From the NCBI RefSeq assembly GCF_014385435.1, contig NZ_JACSUD010000001.1, forward strand, positions 62,001 to 126,000: a stretch of DNA of 64,000 bases. The letters run 5' to 3'. A model generated the notes under the pieces. It was not told the origin of the DNA. It saw only the letters and a list, made by a program, of their open reading frames with translations, and searched no databases. Positions 1 through 8,054 of the stretch are shown here, piece after piece. Both the position numbers and the translations under genes were made by a program. Source of the DNA: Alloprevotella sp. Lung230. GTDB taxonomy: Bacteria; Bacteroidota; Bacteroidia; Bacteroidales; Bacteroidaceae. Positions within the stretch are counted from its first letter, which is position 1, and each line of letters starts with the position of its first letter.

Positions 1-1177
1 AGATGGGGAGAAAACCTTGGTCCTCACCTTGCGCAATCATCGAGTTGACAAAAGCCCCCACCTTCTCGGGCGTCACCAGCGTGTAGAGCGGATGTGCCGC
101 GCGATAGGTGTCCCAGAGCGAAAGAGTGGAATACATCTCCGTGCCGTCCACCGCCTTGACCTCCTCGCGACGGGTGTTGCGATAGCTGCCGTCGACGTCG
201 GCGATGTTGTTGGGCTGGATGAGGGCGTGGTAGAACGAGGTGTAGAACATCTTCATCTGTTCCTCCGTGCCGGCGATGTCGATGCGGGAGAGATACTGTT
301 CCCACGCCGCTTCGGCCGCTTCGGCCGTCTGATCAAACTGCTGCCAGCCGGGGAGTTCGGCCGCCAGATTGCGCCGAGCGCCCGCCACGCTGTGGGTCGA
401 GAGGGCCACCTTCATCTCCAGCACCCCGGAGTCGGGAAAGTCCACCAGCAGGCGGCTGCCTTTGAATCCGGCGATGGGATTGAGCGAGGTGAAGCGCGTC
501 ATCGGTTGCGAAAAACTAATGACAAAATAGACATCCTTGTCCACCCAAACCTCGCTGCGGATGTGTCCCGACAACGTCTGAGCATCGTCCCAGACAAACT
601 CACACTCCTTGACGCGCTTGCGATAGCCCTCCCACGTCCAGGTGGGGCCGTGCTGCAAGTCGATGTAGACCGAGCGACGCGCACCGGGCTGAAACGTGTG
701 TCGATAGTAGGCAACGTGGGGCGTGGCAGTGGCCTCCGTGCGCACCCCGGCATCGAGAAGTTCCACGGCGTAGTAGCCCGGGCGCGCTGTCTCCGTGCCC
801 TTGCGACTGCCGAAGAGGTTCACCTTGTCGTTGCTTTGCGCCACGCCCGCCGTGTCGGCGATTTGGGCATACTGCCGCGAGACGGGCATGATGAGCAGGT
901 CGCCCAGGTCGGTGCACCCCGTGCCGTTGAGGTGAGTCTGTGCGAAACCCCAGAAGCGGGCATCGCTGTGGATGTAGCCCGAGCAATACTTCCAGCCGGC
1001 CACGCCCGACGAGGGTCCGGGCTGCACGAGGCCGAAGGGGACAGTGGCGCCGGGAAAGGTGTGTCCCGTGGCGGCTGTGCCGATGAAGGGGTCGACGTGG
1101 CGCGTGTGCTTGTGGGCCGCGGCGGTGAGGGCAGCCCCCATCAGGAGCGCGGAGAGAAAGAAAGATTTGAGGATCAT
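1..1177 (-). CDS. GH92 family alpha-mannosidase-type glycosidase (3' end outside window)
   Basis: Only the N-terminal ~392 codons are present; the frame stays open to the left edge. The protein starts with a signal peptide (MILKSFFLSALLMGAALTAA) followed by VDPFIGTAATGHTFPGATVP and FGLVQPGP, the hallmark opening of glycoside hydrolase family 92. These are calcium-dependent exo-alpha-mannosidases that trim mannose from host or yeast glycans; the visible end, GEDQGFLPI, fits the middle of the family. The signal peptide implies export. The start is the ATG 31 bp downstream of a good Bacteroidetes -7 box. The nearest rightward gene is divergent, so this gene is transcribed from its own promoter. 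The exact linkage specificity cannot be told from the visible part. Confidence 0.9.
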   Translation of the reverse strand, partial: MILKSFFLSALLMGAALTAAAHKHTRHVDPFIGTAATGHTFPGATVPFGLVQPGPSSGVAGWKYCSGYIHSDARFWGFAQTHLNGTGCTDLGDLLIMPVSRQYAQIADTAGVAQSNDKVNLFGSRKGTETARPGYYAVELLDAGVRTEATATPHVAYYRHTFQPGARRSVYIDLQHGPTWTWEGYRKRVKECEFVWDDAQTLSGHIRSEVWVDKDVYFVISFSQPMTRFTSLNPIAGFKGSRLLVDFPDSGVLEMKVALSTHSVAGARRNLAAELPGWQQFDQTAEAAEAAWEQYLSRIDIAGTEEQMKMFYTSFYHALIQPNNIADVDGSYRNTRREEVKAVDGTEMYSTLSLWDTYRAAHPLYTLVTPEKVGAFVNSMIAQGEDQGFLPI

Positions 1178-1207
1178 AAAAGAAAGAGGATTAGGTGTTT
1201 CTGCCCA

Positions 1208-1238
1208 CAAAGATACGACTAAATCGGGATACCTCCAA
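1208..1238 (-). promoter_or_regulatory. Promoter of the GH92 gene
   Basis: Reading leftward, TTG (1238-1236) and TATCTTTG (1215-1208) are separated by 20 bases, matching the Bacteroidetes sigma-ABfr pattern TTTG-N20-TAnnTTTG. It leaves a leader of about 25-30 nt before the ATG at 1177. Confidence 0.7.
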
Positions 1239-1379
1239 GGCCGAGACACCATCCACCTGCATTTTTACGCAAGAAAAGCACACGCACAGCAGAACATTTT
1301 CATCGGAACTCCGAAACGCTGCGCGTTTTTCTCCACTCTCCGCACAAGAAGTAGTTTGTTTTCCGAGGCTCGCAGCATT

Positions 1380-1467
1380 CGTCCCTTCCCGATGGGACAT
1401 TCGTCTCTTCCCGAGGAAACATTCGTTTCTTCGCGAAGGGACGTTTGTCTCTTCCTGAAGGGACGAA
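1380..1467. repeat. Array A: four 22-bp dyad units
   Basis: There are four consecutive imperfect 22-bp units (1380, 1402, 1424 and 1446 are the starts). Each is close to CGTCTCTTCCCGAAGGGACG, so each unit is itself an inverted repeat. No unique spacers separate them. A second copy with the same unit count and period lies at 31464-31551, and about 35 bp after the array are also recognisably shared. It lies between the divergent GH92 and TonB-receptor genes, outside any credible coding frame. Confidence 0.85.
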
Positions 1468-1538
1468 AATTACCTGCGACTCGCGCGCCGGTGGAAGGCA
1501 CTCCGTTGCGCCGACCACTTTGCCCCCCTTTTTAGATA

Positions 1539-1730
1539 AGTAGGTGTTCAAAATTAAACGTAGCTATCTTCATTGTAGGATGTTCTCTACTTTGATACCC
1601 TCTTTGTTTTCCTTTCCCGCCACCTCACCTTTGTTCATCCCTCGTGCAGCCTGCTACACTTCTTCTTCGCAAAGACGACCTGATGAAAAAATGAAACAAA
1701 TAGGGTATCAATTCATTTCGAGCACCTACT
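1539..1730 (+). mobile_element. MITE-like element, copy 1
   Basis: A 192-bp non-coding element begins AGTAGGTGTTCAAAATTAA and ends with an imperfect inverted copy finishing GAGCACCTACT. It is flanked by TA on both sides, as expected of a TA target duplication. Its interior matches copy 3 (58401-58592) in the same orientation and copy 2 (51618-51797) in reverse. An internal near-palindrome around the GTGCAGC/GCTACAC motif lies near the middle. No transposase is encoded in it, so mobilisation would need an autonomous partner elsewhere. Confidence 0.85.
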
Positions 1731-1786
1731 TATAAGCGACACTCCATCGTATAGCACCATTGCCGTCGGCAAAAGCCAGACCACCG

Positions 1787-1817
1787 TTGCCTATGCCGAG
1801 AATAATACGTAACTTTG
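1787..1817 (+). promoter_or_regulatory. Promoter of the TonB receptor/DUF4249 pair
   Basis: TTG at 1787-1789 and TAACTTTG at 1810-1817 are separated by 20 bases. This gives a leader of about 35 nt before the ATG at 1859. Confidence 0.75.
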
Positions 1818-1858
1818 CAGCGTTTTTTTCATCCAACACCGCTAAACTCCTTCTTCTC

Positions 1859-4105
1859 ATGAAGCCACTTTTCACCCTGAGCCTCCTCACGGCACTCCCA
1901 CTCTGTGCCCAAGCGCACACGGCGATGCCGGCAGCGGCCGACAGCGTGCAACGCGACACCGTGAAGCTCGAAAGCGCCCTCATCGTGGGCCAGCGCCAGA
2001 ACAAAGTGCAAACTCCCACCATGGGCTTGACCTATCTGCGGCCGGAGCACATCAAGAGCATTCCCACCCTGATGGGCGATGCCGACATGGTCAAAGCCTT
2101 GCAGATGCAGCCCGGCGTTTCGCCCGGTGTCGATGGCTTTGCCGGACTGATGGTGCGCGGCGGCAACAACGACCAGAACCTTTTCCTCATCGACGGCAAT
2201 CCCATCTACCAGATGAACCACGCCGGCGGACTCTTCTCGGCCTACAACATTGAGGCCATTCGCGATGTGGCCTTCTACAAGGGCGCGTTTCCCGCCCGCT
2301 ACGGCGGACGCCTCTCCAGCGTGGTGGACATCATCACCAAGCCCGGCGACATGAACCGCTACCACGGCAACTTCTCCATCGGCCTGACCGCGGCCAACCT
2401 CAGCGTGGGCGGCCCGATTGTCAAGAACCGCACCTCGTTCAACATCGCCGTGCGCCGCTCTTGGCTCGACCTCCTCACCACCCCCGCCCTCGCCCTCTAT
2501 AACAAGGACGCGAAGAGCAGCGGTGAGAAAATCACGGCCGCCTACGCCTTCACCGACCTCAATCTCCACCTCAACCACCGCTTCAACCGCCTCGGCACGC
2601 TCTCCTTCATCGGCTACTTCGGGGAGGACCGCCTCCACACGGGCGGCGACGACTGGACCGTGGACAATCCCAACCCCGATGCCTACTGGCGGCAGAATTT
2701 CGACGCCCACCTCAAGTGGAACAACCTGCTCGGCACACTCAAGTGGAACCTCCCCGTGGCCGACCACCTGCTCCACAGCCTTTCCCTCACCTACACCCGC
2801 TACCACTCGGGCTTCGGCGTCACCGCAGAAGAAATCAATGGGCAGAAGGGCCGGCCAAACTACTTCTACGACCGCTCCACCAAGGACATCGTCAACGGCA
2901 TCGACGACGTGAGCCTCCGCTCGCAGTGGCTCTGGACTCTGCAGCGCGAACTGACCTTCCGCTTCGGGGCCGACTACACTCACCACCGCTTCACCCCCGA
3001 GCAAAACCGCGAGACCTCAACCAACGAGAAGATTAAGTTTGTCGACAACAACCGTCGCCTCGATGCCAACGAGACAGCCCTCTACGGCGACGTGGAGTGG
3101 AAACCGATGGAGCGCTTCAACTTCAACGCCGGTCTGCGCCTTTCGGATTTCGCCGTGAGCGGCAAGAACTACCTCACCATTGAGCCACGCGCTTCGCTCA
3201 ACTTCCTCCTCTCCCCCGACCTGAGCGTCAAGGCCGGCTATGCCCGCATGTCGCAGTTTGTCCAGCAGGTGAGCGAGACCTACATCGCCCTGCCCACCGA
3301 CTACTGGATGCCCGTGACCAGCCGACATGCTCCCCTGACGAGCGACCTCTTCTCCCTCGGGGCTTACTATTCGCTCCACAATCGCTGGAACTTCTCTATC
3401 GAAGGCTGGTACAAGAAGATGAACCACCTGCTCGAATACCGCGAAGGCCACGGCCTGCTCGCCCGCAGCATCTCGTGGGTCGACAAGCTCACCGAAGGCA
3501 AAGGCACGGCCTACGGCATCGACCTGCAAGTGGAGAAGAACTTCGGACGCCTCGCCGGCTTCGTGGGCTACGGCCTGCTCTGGACCGACCGCACCTTCCC
3601 CGAACTCAACCAAGGCCGCACCTTCCCCTCGAAGTACGACAATCGGCACAAGTTCAACATCGCCTTCAGCTACCGCGCCTCCCGCCGCATCGAACTCAAC
3701 GCTGCCTGGACCGTCATGTCGGGCAACCTCATGACCCTCGCCTACGACAGCTACGACTATGCCGGCGATGGAGAAGGCCCGGACTATCCCTCCTACCGCG
3801 AAGACCGACTCCTGCCCCACATCAGCAGCAAGAACAACTTCCGCCTCCCGGCCTACCACCGCCTCGATTTGGGCATCAACTTCCATCGTTTCCACAAGAA
3901 GAGCGGACGCCGCAGCATCTGGAACATCAGCATCTACAACGCCTACTCCCACCTCAACCCCATCATGGTGCGCCAGAAGCAGGAGTACGACTACGAAACC
4001 TCCGCCGGCACCACCGGTCGCCGCCGTCAGGTGAACAAGGTGCGCTTCCAGAGCATCGCCCTTTTCCCCATCATCCCTTCCATCTCCTACACCCTCAAGT
4101 TCTGA
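1859..4105 (+). CDS. TonB-dependent outer-membrane receptor
   Basis: This ~748-residue protein has a signal peptide (MKPLFTLSLLTALPLCAQAH), a TonB plug domain over roughly residues 30-170 (DADMVKALQMQPGV, LMVRGGNNDQNLFLIDG, FPARYGGRLSSVVDI) and a C-terminal beta-barrel ending in an aromatic residue (YTLKF) as usual for barrel insertion. It lacks the carboxypeptidase-like regulatory domain seen at the N-terminus of many Bacteroidetes receptors. Four bases separate it from a DUF4249 lipoprotein, a partnership common in this phylum and presumably a receptor with its surface lipoprotein. A longer open frame begins at 1760, but it runs through the promoter, so the ATG at 1859 is chosen. The ligand is unknown. 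Confidence 0.92.
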   Translation: MKPLFTLSLLTALPLCAQAHTAMPAAADSVQRDTVKLESALIVGQRQNKVQTPTMGLTYLRPEHIKSIPTLMGDADMVKALQMQPGVSPGVDGFAGLMVRGGNNDQNLFLIDGNPIYQMNHAGGLFSAYNIEAIRDVAFYKGAFPARYGGRLSSVVDIITKPGDMNRYHGNFSIGLTAANLSVGGPIVKNRTSFNIAVRRSWLDLLTTPALALYNKDAKSSGEKITAAYAFTDLNLHLNHRFNRLGTLSFIGYFGEDRLHTGGDDWTVDNPNPDAYWRQNFDAHLKWNNLLGTLKWNLPVADHLLHSLSLTYTRYHSGFGVTAEEINGQKGRPNYFYDRSTKDIVNGIDDVSLRSQWLWTLQRELTFRFGADYTHHRFTPEQNRETSTNEKIKFVDNNRRLDANETALYGDVEWKPMERFNFNAGLRLSDFAVSGKNYLTIEPRASLNFLLSPDLSVKAGYARMSQFVQQVSETYIALPTDYWMPVTSRHAPLTSDLFSLGAYYSLHNRWNFSIEGWYKKMNHLLEYREGHGLLARSISWVDKLTEGKGTAYGIDLQVEKNFGRLAGFVGYGLLWTDRTFPELNQGRTFPSKYDNRHKFNIAFSYRASRRIELNAAWTVMSGNLMTLAYDSYDYAGDGEGPDYPSYREDRLLPHISSKNNFRLPAYHRLDLGINFHRFHKKSGRRSIWNISIYNAYSHLNPIMVRQKQEYDYETSAGTTGRRRQVNKVRFQSIALFPIIPSISYTLKF

Positions 4106-4109
4106 CCTC

Positions 4110-5084
4110 ATGAAGTTCCTTTCCCGTCTCCTCCCCCTCTTCCTGCTCGTCGGCACACTGGCCGCCTGCACGGAGGAGATCGACCTGGGCAGCCGACGCC
4201 CCACCCCCACCGTGGTGCTCAACTGCGTGGCCGGCACCCAAAAGCCCATCGTGGTGCAAGTGGCGCGCACCATCTTCGACAGCCTCTCGGTAGATGCCGA
4301 CATCCCCGATGCCGAAGTCATCCTCACCGTCAACGGCACGCCCCACTCCACCCTCACCTACGACCCCACGGCCTTCGTCTACCGCTCCACCTACACCCCT
4401 CGGCAGGGCGACCGCATCCGCATCGATGCCCGAACACGCCTCGGCAACGTCTGGGCCGAAGAGACCCTCCCCCGCCTCATCCCCATCGACAGAGTGGACA
4501 TCGACTTTCGACCCAAAGGCTTCTTCAACGAGACGACCCAACTCTACGACACCTACCAGTGCGTCTATCGCATCCACTTCGCCGACCCTGCCCGCGAGCG
4601 CAACTTCTACTTCGTCCGCATCATGGATGAAGGCGGCTCCATTGTCCACGGTCTCGACTACTCCAAGGACGAGGTGTTCATCCCCGGTCACGGCGGCCTC
4701 AACCTGCTCGACGAAAACAGTTCCATCGGCGGCGAAAGCGGGATGGCTTTCAGCGACGAACTCTTCGATGGAAAAACCTACGACTTGCGCATTGACGAAG
4801 AGTTCACCCGCTACTCTTTCCTCGAATACGACCGCAACCGCGGTGGGTTCAAGCCTAAGCAGGACCTCGCCCGCCGCTTCCAGTTGTTCAGCATCTCCGA
4901 GGGCTACTACCGCTACCTCAGCAGCCTTTTCAACGAGGACGAAGACTCCTTCAATAATGCCCTCGTCAAGGCCGGGCTGGCCGAACCGTCCATCCGCTTC
5001 TCCAACATCCGCGGCGGCACGGGCATCCTCGGCACGATGCAGGTACAGCAGAAGCAGGTTTCCCTCACCCCGCCGACCCCCTAA
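4110..5084 (+). CDS. DUF4249 domain lipoprotein
   Basis: This 324-residue protein starts with a lipoprotein signal (LVGTLAAC, Cys20) and continues with the beta-rich DUF4249 pattern (PTVVLNCVAGTQKPIVVQV, EVILTVNG, Y-x-PRQGDRIRI). Such proteins sit on the cell surface next to a TonB receptor and are thought to help capture the receptor's ligand. It starts 4 bp after the receptor stop, so the two are co-transcribed, and a strong terminator follows. The molecular function of DUF4249 is not known. Confidence 0.88.
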   Translation: MKFLSRLLPLFLLVGTLAACTEEIDLGSRRPTPTVVLNCVAGTQKPIVVQVARTIFDSLSVDADIPDAEVILTVNGTPHSTLTYDPTAFVYRSTYTPRQGDRIRIDARTRLGNVWAEETLPRLIPIDRVDIDFRPKGFFNETTQLYDTYQCVYRIHFADPARERNFYFVRIMDEGGSIVHGLDYSKDEVFIPGHGGLNLLDENSSIGGESGMAFSDELFDGKTYDLRIDEEFTRYSFLEYDRNRGGFKPKQDLARRFQLFSISEGYYRYLSSLFNEDEDSFNNALVKAGLAEPSIRFSNIRGGTGILGTMQVQQKQVSLTPPTP

Positions 5085-5126
5085 GCATCGGGACATCCCG
5101 CGCTGCACCACATCACTGTTTTGCAC

Positions 5127-5170
5127 AAAAATCCCCTGCACCTTCTTCGCGTTGGTGCAGGGGATTTTTT
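5127..5170 (+). terminator. Terminator after the DUF4249 gene
   Basis: A hairpin with stem AATCCCCTGCACC pairing with GGTGCAGGGGATT is followed by a T run. The A run on the other side means it could also serve the leftward nudC gene. Confidence 0.85.
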
Positions 5171-5236
5171 TCTCGCTTTCGGGTCGGTCTTGACCAAAAA
5201 GGACGTCGGTTTTGGAGAAAAGGAACGTCCCTTTTG
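5171..5236. repeat. Array F: three 22-bp units
   Basis: Three adjacent 22-bp units start at 5171, 5193 and 5215 and end in GTCGGTCTTG, GTCGGTTTTG and GTCCCTTTTG. The third has dyad symmetry (AAAGGAACGTCCCTTT). It sits between two convergent genes. It is weaker than the other arrays, but the exact 22-bp period is the same. Confidence 0.55.
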
Positions 5237-5250
5237 TTCGCCCCCCTCAT

Positions 5251-6051
5251 CTACCCCTCCTGCCAGGCATCGATCATCCGCCGTGCCAGACTCACCGTGC
5301 CGGGGATGGCGGGCAGTGCCGATCGCTTGAACCATCCGCCCTTGCGAAGCTCGGAGGTTTGCAGGCGCATTTCACCTTCCGCATATTGCGCGAAGAAACC
5401 CACCATCAGCACTGAGGGGAAGGGCCAGGGCTGGGAGGCAAAATAGCGGAGCCGATGCACGTGCAGTCCTGTCTCTTCGAGGATTTCGCGCCGAGCAGCG
5501 TCTTCGAGCGTTTCGCCCGTTTCGACAAATCCCGCCACCAGGCCGTAGTAGTCGCCACGGAAGTTGTGCGACTGCACGAGCAGCACTTCGTCGTCCTCGC
5601 GCCGGCCATTGGGCGAGGGGCGCTCGATGAGCACAATCACCGCCGTGGTCGGACTGGGCCACACCTCACGGCCGCAGGCGGTACACACCTTGGAGATGTC
5701 GGTGGCCCGCTGCATGGGGGCGCCGCACACGCCGCAGTGGTGGGTGTGGGCGTCCCAGTGAAGGAGTTCTTGCGCCTTGCCCGCCATGCGAAAGTCGGCC
5801 GCCGTGAGGAGGTCGAAAGCTTGGCGCAACGGCACGAGGTGCAACGCGGTATCGGGCGGCAGCGGGCCTTCCATCTGCCCCGCGGCGCAAGGGATGCCGT
5901 CGAGCACGGGCAGGGGTTGCTGAGTCTGCCCTTCGGCGAGGGGGACGGGCGGAGCGGCAGCCAGAGGCAGAGCGTTGTCGGCAGTCAGAAGCAGGGCGCC
6001 GTTGTGGAAGAGGAACCATCGGATCGGGGGCAACGTTGGGGTCGTAAGCAT
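5251..6051 (-). CDS. nudC: NAD(+) diphosphatase / RNA de-NADding Nudix hydrolase NudC
   Basis: This 266-residue protein has the full NudC architecture: a variable N-terminal domain, a four-cysteine zinc ribbon (CGVC at 106-109, CTAC at 123-126), the Nudix box GFVETGETLEDAARREILEE at about 174-193, and the NudC-specific SQPWPFPS motif at 206-213. The family hydrolyses NADH/NAD+ to NMNH/NMN plus AMP and removes NAD caps from RNA, in the cytoplasm. It is a single gene, convergent with the DUF4249 gene. Confidence 0.95.
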   Translation of the reverse strand: MLTTPTLPPIRWFLFHNGALLLTADNALPLAAAPPVPLAEGQTQQPLPVLDGIPCAAGQMEGPLPPDTALHLVPLRQAFDLLTAADFRMAGKAQELLHWDAHTHHCGVCGAPMQRATDISKVCTACGREVWPSPTTAVIVLIERPSPNGRREDDEVLLVQSHNFRGDYYGLVAGFVETGETLEDAARREILEETGLHVHRLRYFASQPWPFPSVLMVGFFAQYAEGEMRLQTSELRKGGWFKRSALPAIPGTVSLARRMIDAWQEG

Positions 6052-6093
6052 CGTGGGGAAGGGGTTGGGAGCGTTTTCTTTTTTCTACAAAGA

Positions 6094-6123
6094 CTGCACC
6101 GCTCCACGCAGGAAGCGGTGCAG
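6094..6123 (-). terminator. Terminator after the first phosphohexomutase
   Basis: The hairpin CTGCACCGCTTCC/GGAGCGGTGCAG lies just after the leftward stop codon and is followed by a U-rich stretch on that strand. Confidence 0.55.
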
Positions 6124-6153
6124 TGAGAGGAAAGGCTGAGCGTCGGCGCTCTC

Positions 6154-7899
6154 TTAGAGGCCGAGACTCTTGCGGATATCTTGGATTTTGGCTTCGGCAG
6201 CCGCTCTGGCCGCATCGTGGTCGGCAGCGGTGGCCATCTTGCCCATCACTTCGAGATAGAACTTAATCTTGGGCTCGGTGCCGGAGGGACGGACGCTGAT
6301 TTTATTGCCGTCGGCGGTGAACCACTGGAGCACGTTGCTCGTGGCGGGGAAGTCGAGCTTCGTCTCGCGACCTTCGGCATCAACGGCCTTGAGCACCTGG
6401 TAGTCCTTGGTGAGCACCACCTTTGAACCGGCAATCTCTTGGGGCGGATTGCTGCGGAAGCGCTCCATCATGGCCTTGATTTCGTCGGCACCGCTCTTGC
6501 CGGGCTTCACCACGTTGATGGTGTGGTTGAGCGAGAAGCCATATTCAACGTAGATGTCCATCAGCACGTCGTAGAGCGTTTTGCCTTGGTCCTTGGCCCA
6601 AGCGCAAATCTCAGCCAACAGCGAGCAGGCCGACACGGCGTCCTTGTCGCGCACAATGTCCTGGCCCATGAAGCCATAGCTTTCCTCACCGCCGCCGATG
6701 TAGGTCTCCTTGCCTTCAAGCAGACGGATGACGCGGGCAATCCACTTGAAGCCTGTGTACTCGTCGTACATCTTGACGTGGTTCTTTTCGGCGATGGCCT
6801 TGATAAGCTCGGTGGTGACGATGGTTTTGACGATGTATTCGTCGCCCTTCATCTTGCCCAGCGCGATGCGGTTTTTGATGATGTAGTAGAGGAAAATCAT
6901 GCAGGTCTGGTTGCCATCGACCAGCACCCATTCGCCCTTGCTGTCCTTGCAGGCCATGCCCACACGGTCGGCGTCGGGGTCGGAAGCCATAACGATGTCG
7001 GCGTCAATCTTCTTGGCCAGATTGAGGGCGAGGGTGAGGGCTTCGGCGTTCTCGGGGTTGGGCGAAACAACGGTGGGAAAGTTGCCGTCCTTGACCATCT
7101 GCTCGGGCACGCAGTTGACGTTCTCAAAGCCCCACTTCTTCAACGAAGCCGGGATGAGCACGCGGCCGGCACCGTGGATGGGAGTGTAGACGATGCTCAG
7201 GTCCTTCTGGCGGGCGATGACCCCGGGGTCGATGCTCAGCGCATGGACGCCTTCCAAGTAGAGGTCGTCCACCTCTTGGCCGATGATTTGGATGAGCGCA
7301 GGGTTGCCCTCAAACTTCACGTCCTCGATGCGCACCTTGTTCACCTCATCGATGATGCCTTGGTCGTGGGGCGCGAGCACCTGTGCGCCGTCGTCCCAAT
7401 AAGCCTTGTAGCCGTTGTACTCCTTGGGGTTGTGGCTCGCGGTGATATTGACACCCGACTGACAACCGAAGTGGCGGATGGCAAAGGAAACTTCGGGCGT
7501 GGGGCGGAGGTCTTCAAAGAGGTAGACCTTGATGCCGTTGGCCGAGAAGACGTTGGCCACGGTTTCGGCAAAGAGGCGGCTGTTGTTGCGGCAGTCGTGT
7601 CCCACGACCACGGAGATGTCCTTGCGGTCGGCAAAGTTCTTGTGGAGATAGTTGGCCAATCCCTGCGTGGCAGCGCCCACGACGTAGACGTTCATGCGGT
7701 TGATACCGGGGCCCATGATGCCGCGCAGGCCGCCTGTACCAAACTCGAGGCTGCGATAGAAAGCCTCAACGAGGGGCGTCTTGTCGTCGGCCTCCATCAT
7801 GGCCTTCACGGCTTGCTTGGTTTCCGAGTCGTAGATGGGGGAGTCCATCCACTGCTGTGCCACTTCAAGGCACTGAGCTACTAATGCTTGGTTTTCCAT
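6154..7899 (-). CDS. Phospho-sugar mutase (alpha-phosphohexomutase), copy 1
   Basis: This 581-residue protein carries the four signatures of the superfamily: the catalytic phosphoserine loop TASHNP (Ser155), the metal loop DPDADR, the sugar-specificity loop GGGEESYG and the phosphate-binding loop RPSGTEPK. Enzymes of this length and type interconvert glucose-1-phosphate or mannose-1-phosphate with the 6-phosphate in the cytosol, feeding nucleotide sugars and glycogen. An N-terminal extension to 7944 is open, but the paralogue next door aligns from MEN, so the ATG at 7899 is chosen. A consensus promoter lies 48 bp upstream, so it need not depend on the paralogue upstream. Confidence 0.93.
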   Translation of the reverse strand: MENQALVAQCLEVAQQWMDSPIYDSETKQAVKAMMEADDKTPLVEAFYRSLEFGTGGLRGIMGPGINRMNVYVVGAATQGLANYLHKNFADRKDISVVVGHDCRNNSRLFAETVANVFSANGIKVYLFEDLRPTPEVSFAIRHFGCQSGVNITASHNPKEYNGYKAYWDDGAQVLAPHDQGIIDEVNKVRIEDVKFEGNPALIQIIGQEVDDLYLEGVHALSIDPGVIARQKDLSIVYTPIHGAGRVLIPASLKKWGFENVNCVPEQMVKDGNFPTVVSPNPENAEALTLALNLAKKIDADIVMASDPDADRVGMACKDSKGEWVLVDGNQTCMIFLYYIIKNRIALGKMKGDEYIVKTIVTTELIKAIAEKNHVKMYDEYTGFKWIARVIRLLEGKETYIGGGEESYGFMGQDIVRDKDAVSACSLLAEICAWAKDQGKTLYDVLMDIYVEYGFSLNHTINVVKPGKSGADEIKAMMERFRSNPPQEIAGSKVVLTKDYQVLKAVDAEGRETKLDFPATSNVLQWFTADGNKISVRPSGTEPKIKFYLEVMGKMATAADHDAARAAAEAKIQDIRKSLGL

Positions 7900-7946
7900 A
7901 TTGTAATGTATCGTTACGTGATGAAGATATTGATGTTTGTTCACTG

Positions 7947-7978
7947 CAAATTTACGTTTTTCTCAGCGAGCAAACAAA
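7947..7978 (-). promoter_or_regulatory. Promoter of phospho-sugar mutase copy 1
   Basis: Reading leftward, TTTG (7978-7975) and TAAATTTG (7954-7947) are separated by exactly 20 bases, a full consensus match. It lies between the two mutase genes. Confidence 0.85.
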
Positions 7979-8054
7979 GGTTAGCGCGGATATTCTGCGA
8001 AATAAGTCCGATTGTTCGAGGATTGTTCGGGAGCAAAGCGCCCCTTGCAGCCGT

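Noticed and set aside
1380-1467. CRISPR array
   Set aside because: Units are contiguous without unique spacers, are palindromic and only 22 bp long, and no cas gene is in the window. The same applies to the other arrays.
1539-1730. Remnant of a protein-coding insertion sequence
   Set aside because: No frame in any of the three copies resembles a transposase; length and terminal repeats fit a non-autonomous element.
1829-3004. 391-codon open frame antisense to the TonB receptor
   Set aside because: Its product is a Val/Ala/Glu/Gly-rich shadow of the plus-strand gene, with no domain; the GC-rich third positions of the real gene keep the opposite frame open.
6439-7884. 481-codon frame antisense to phosphohexomutase copy 1
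   Set aside because: Shadow frame; the real gene on the other strand has all family motifs. The same holds for the 481-codon frame at 8364-9809.
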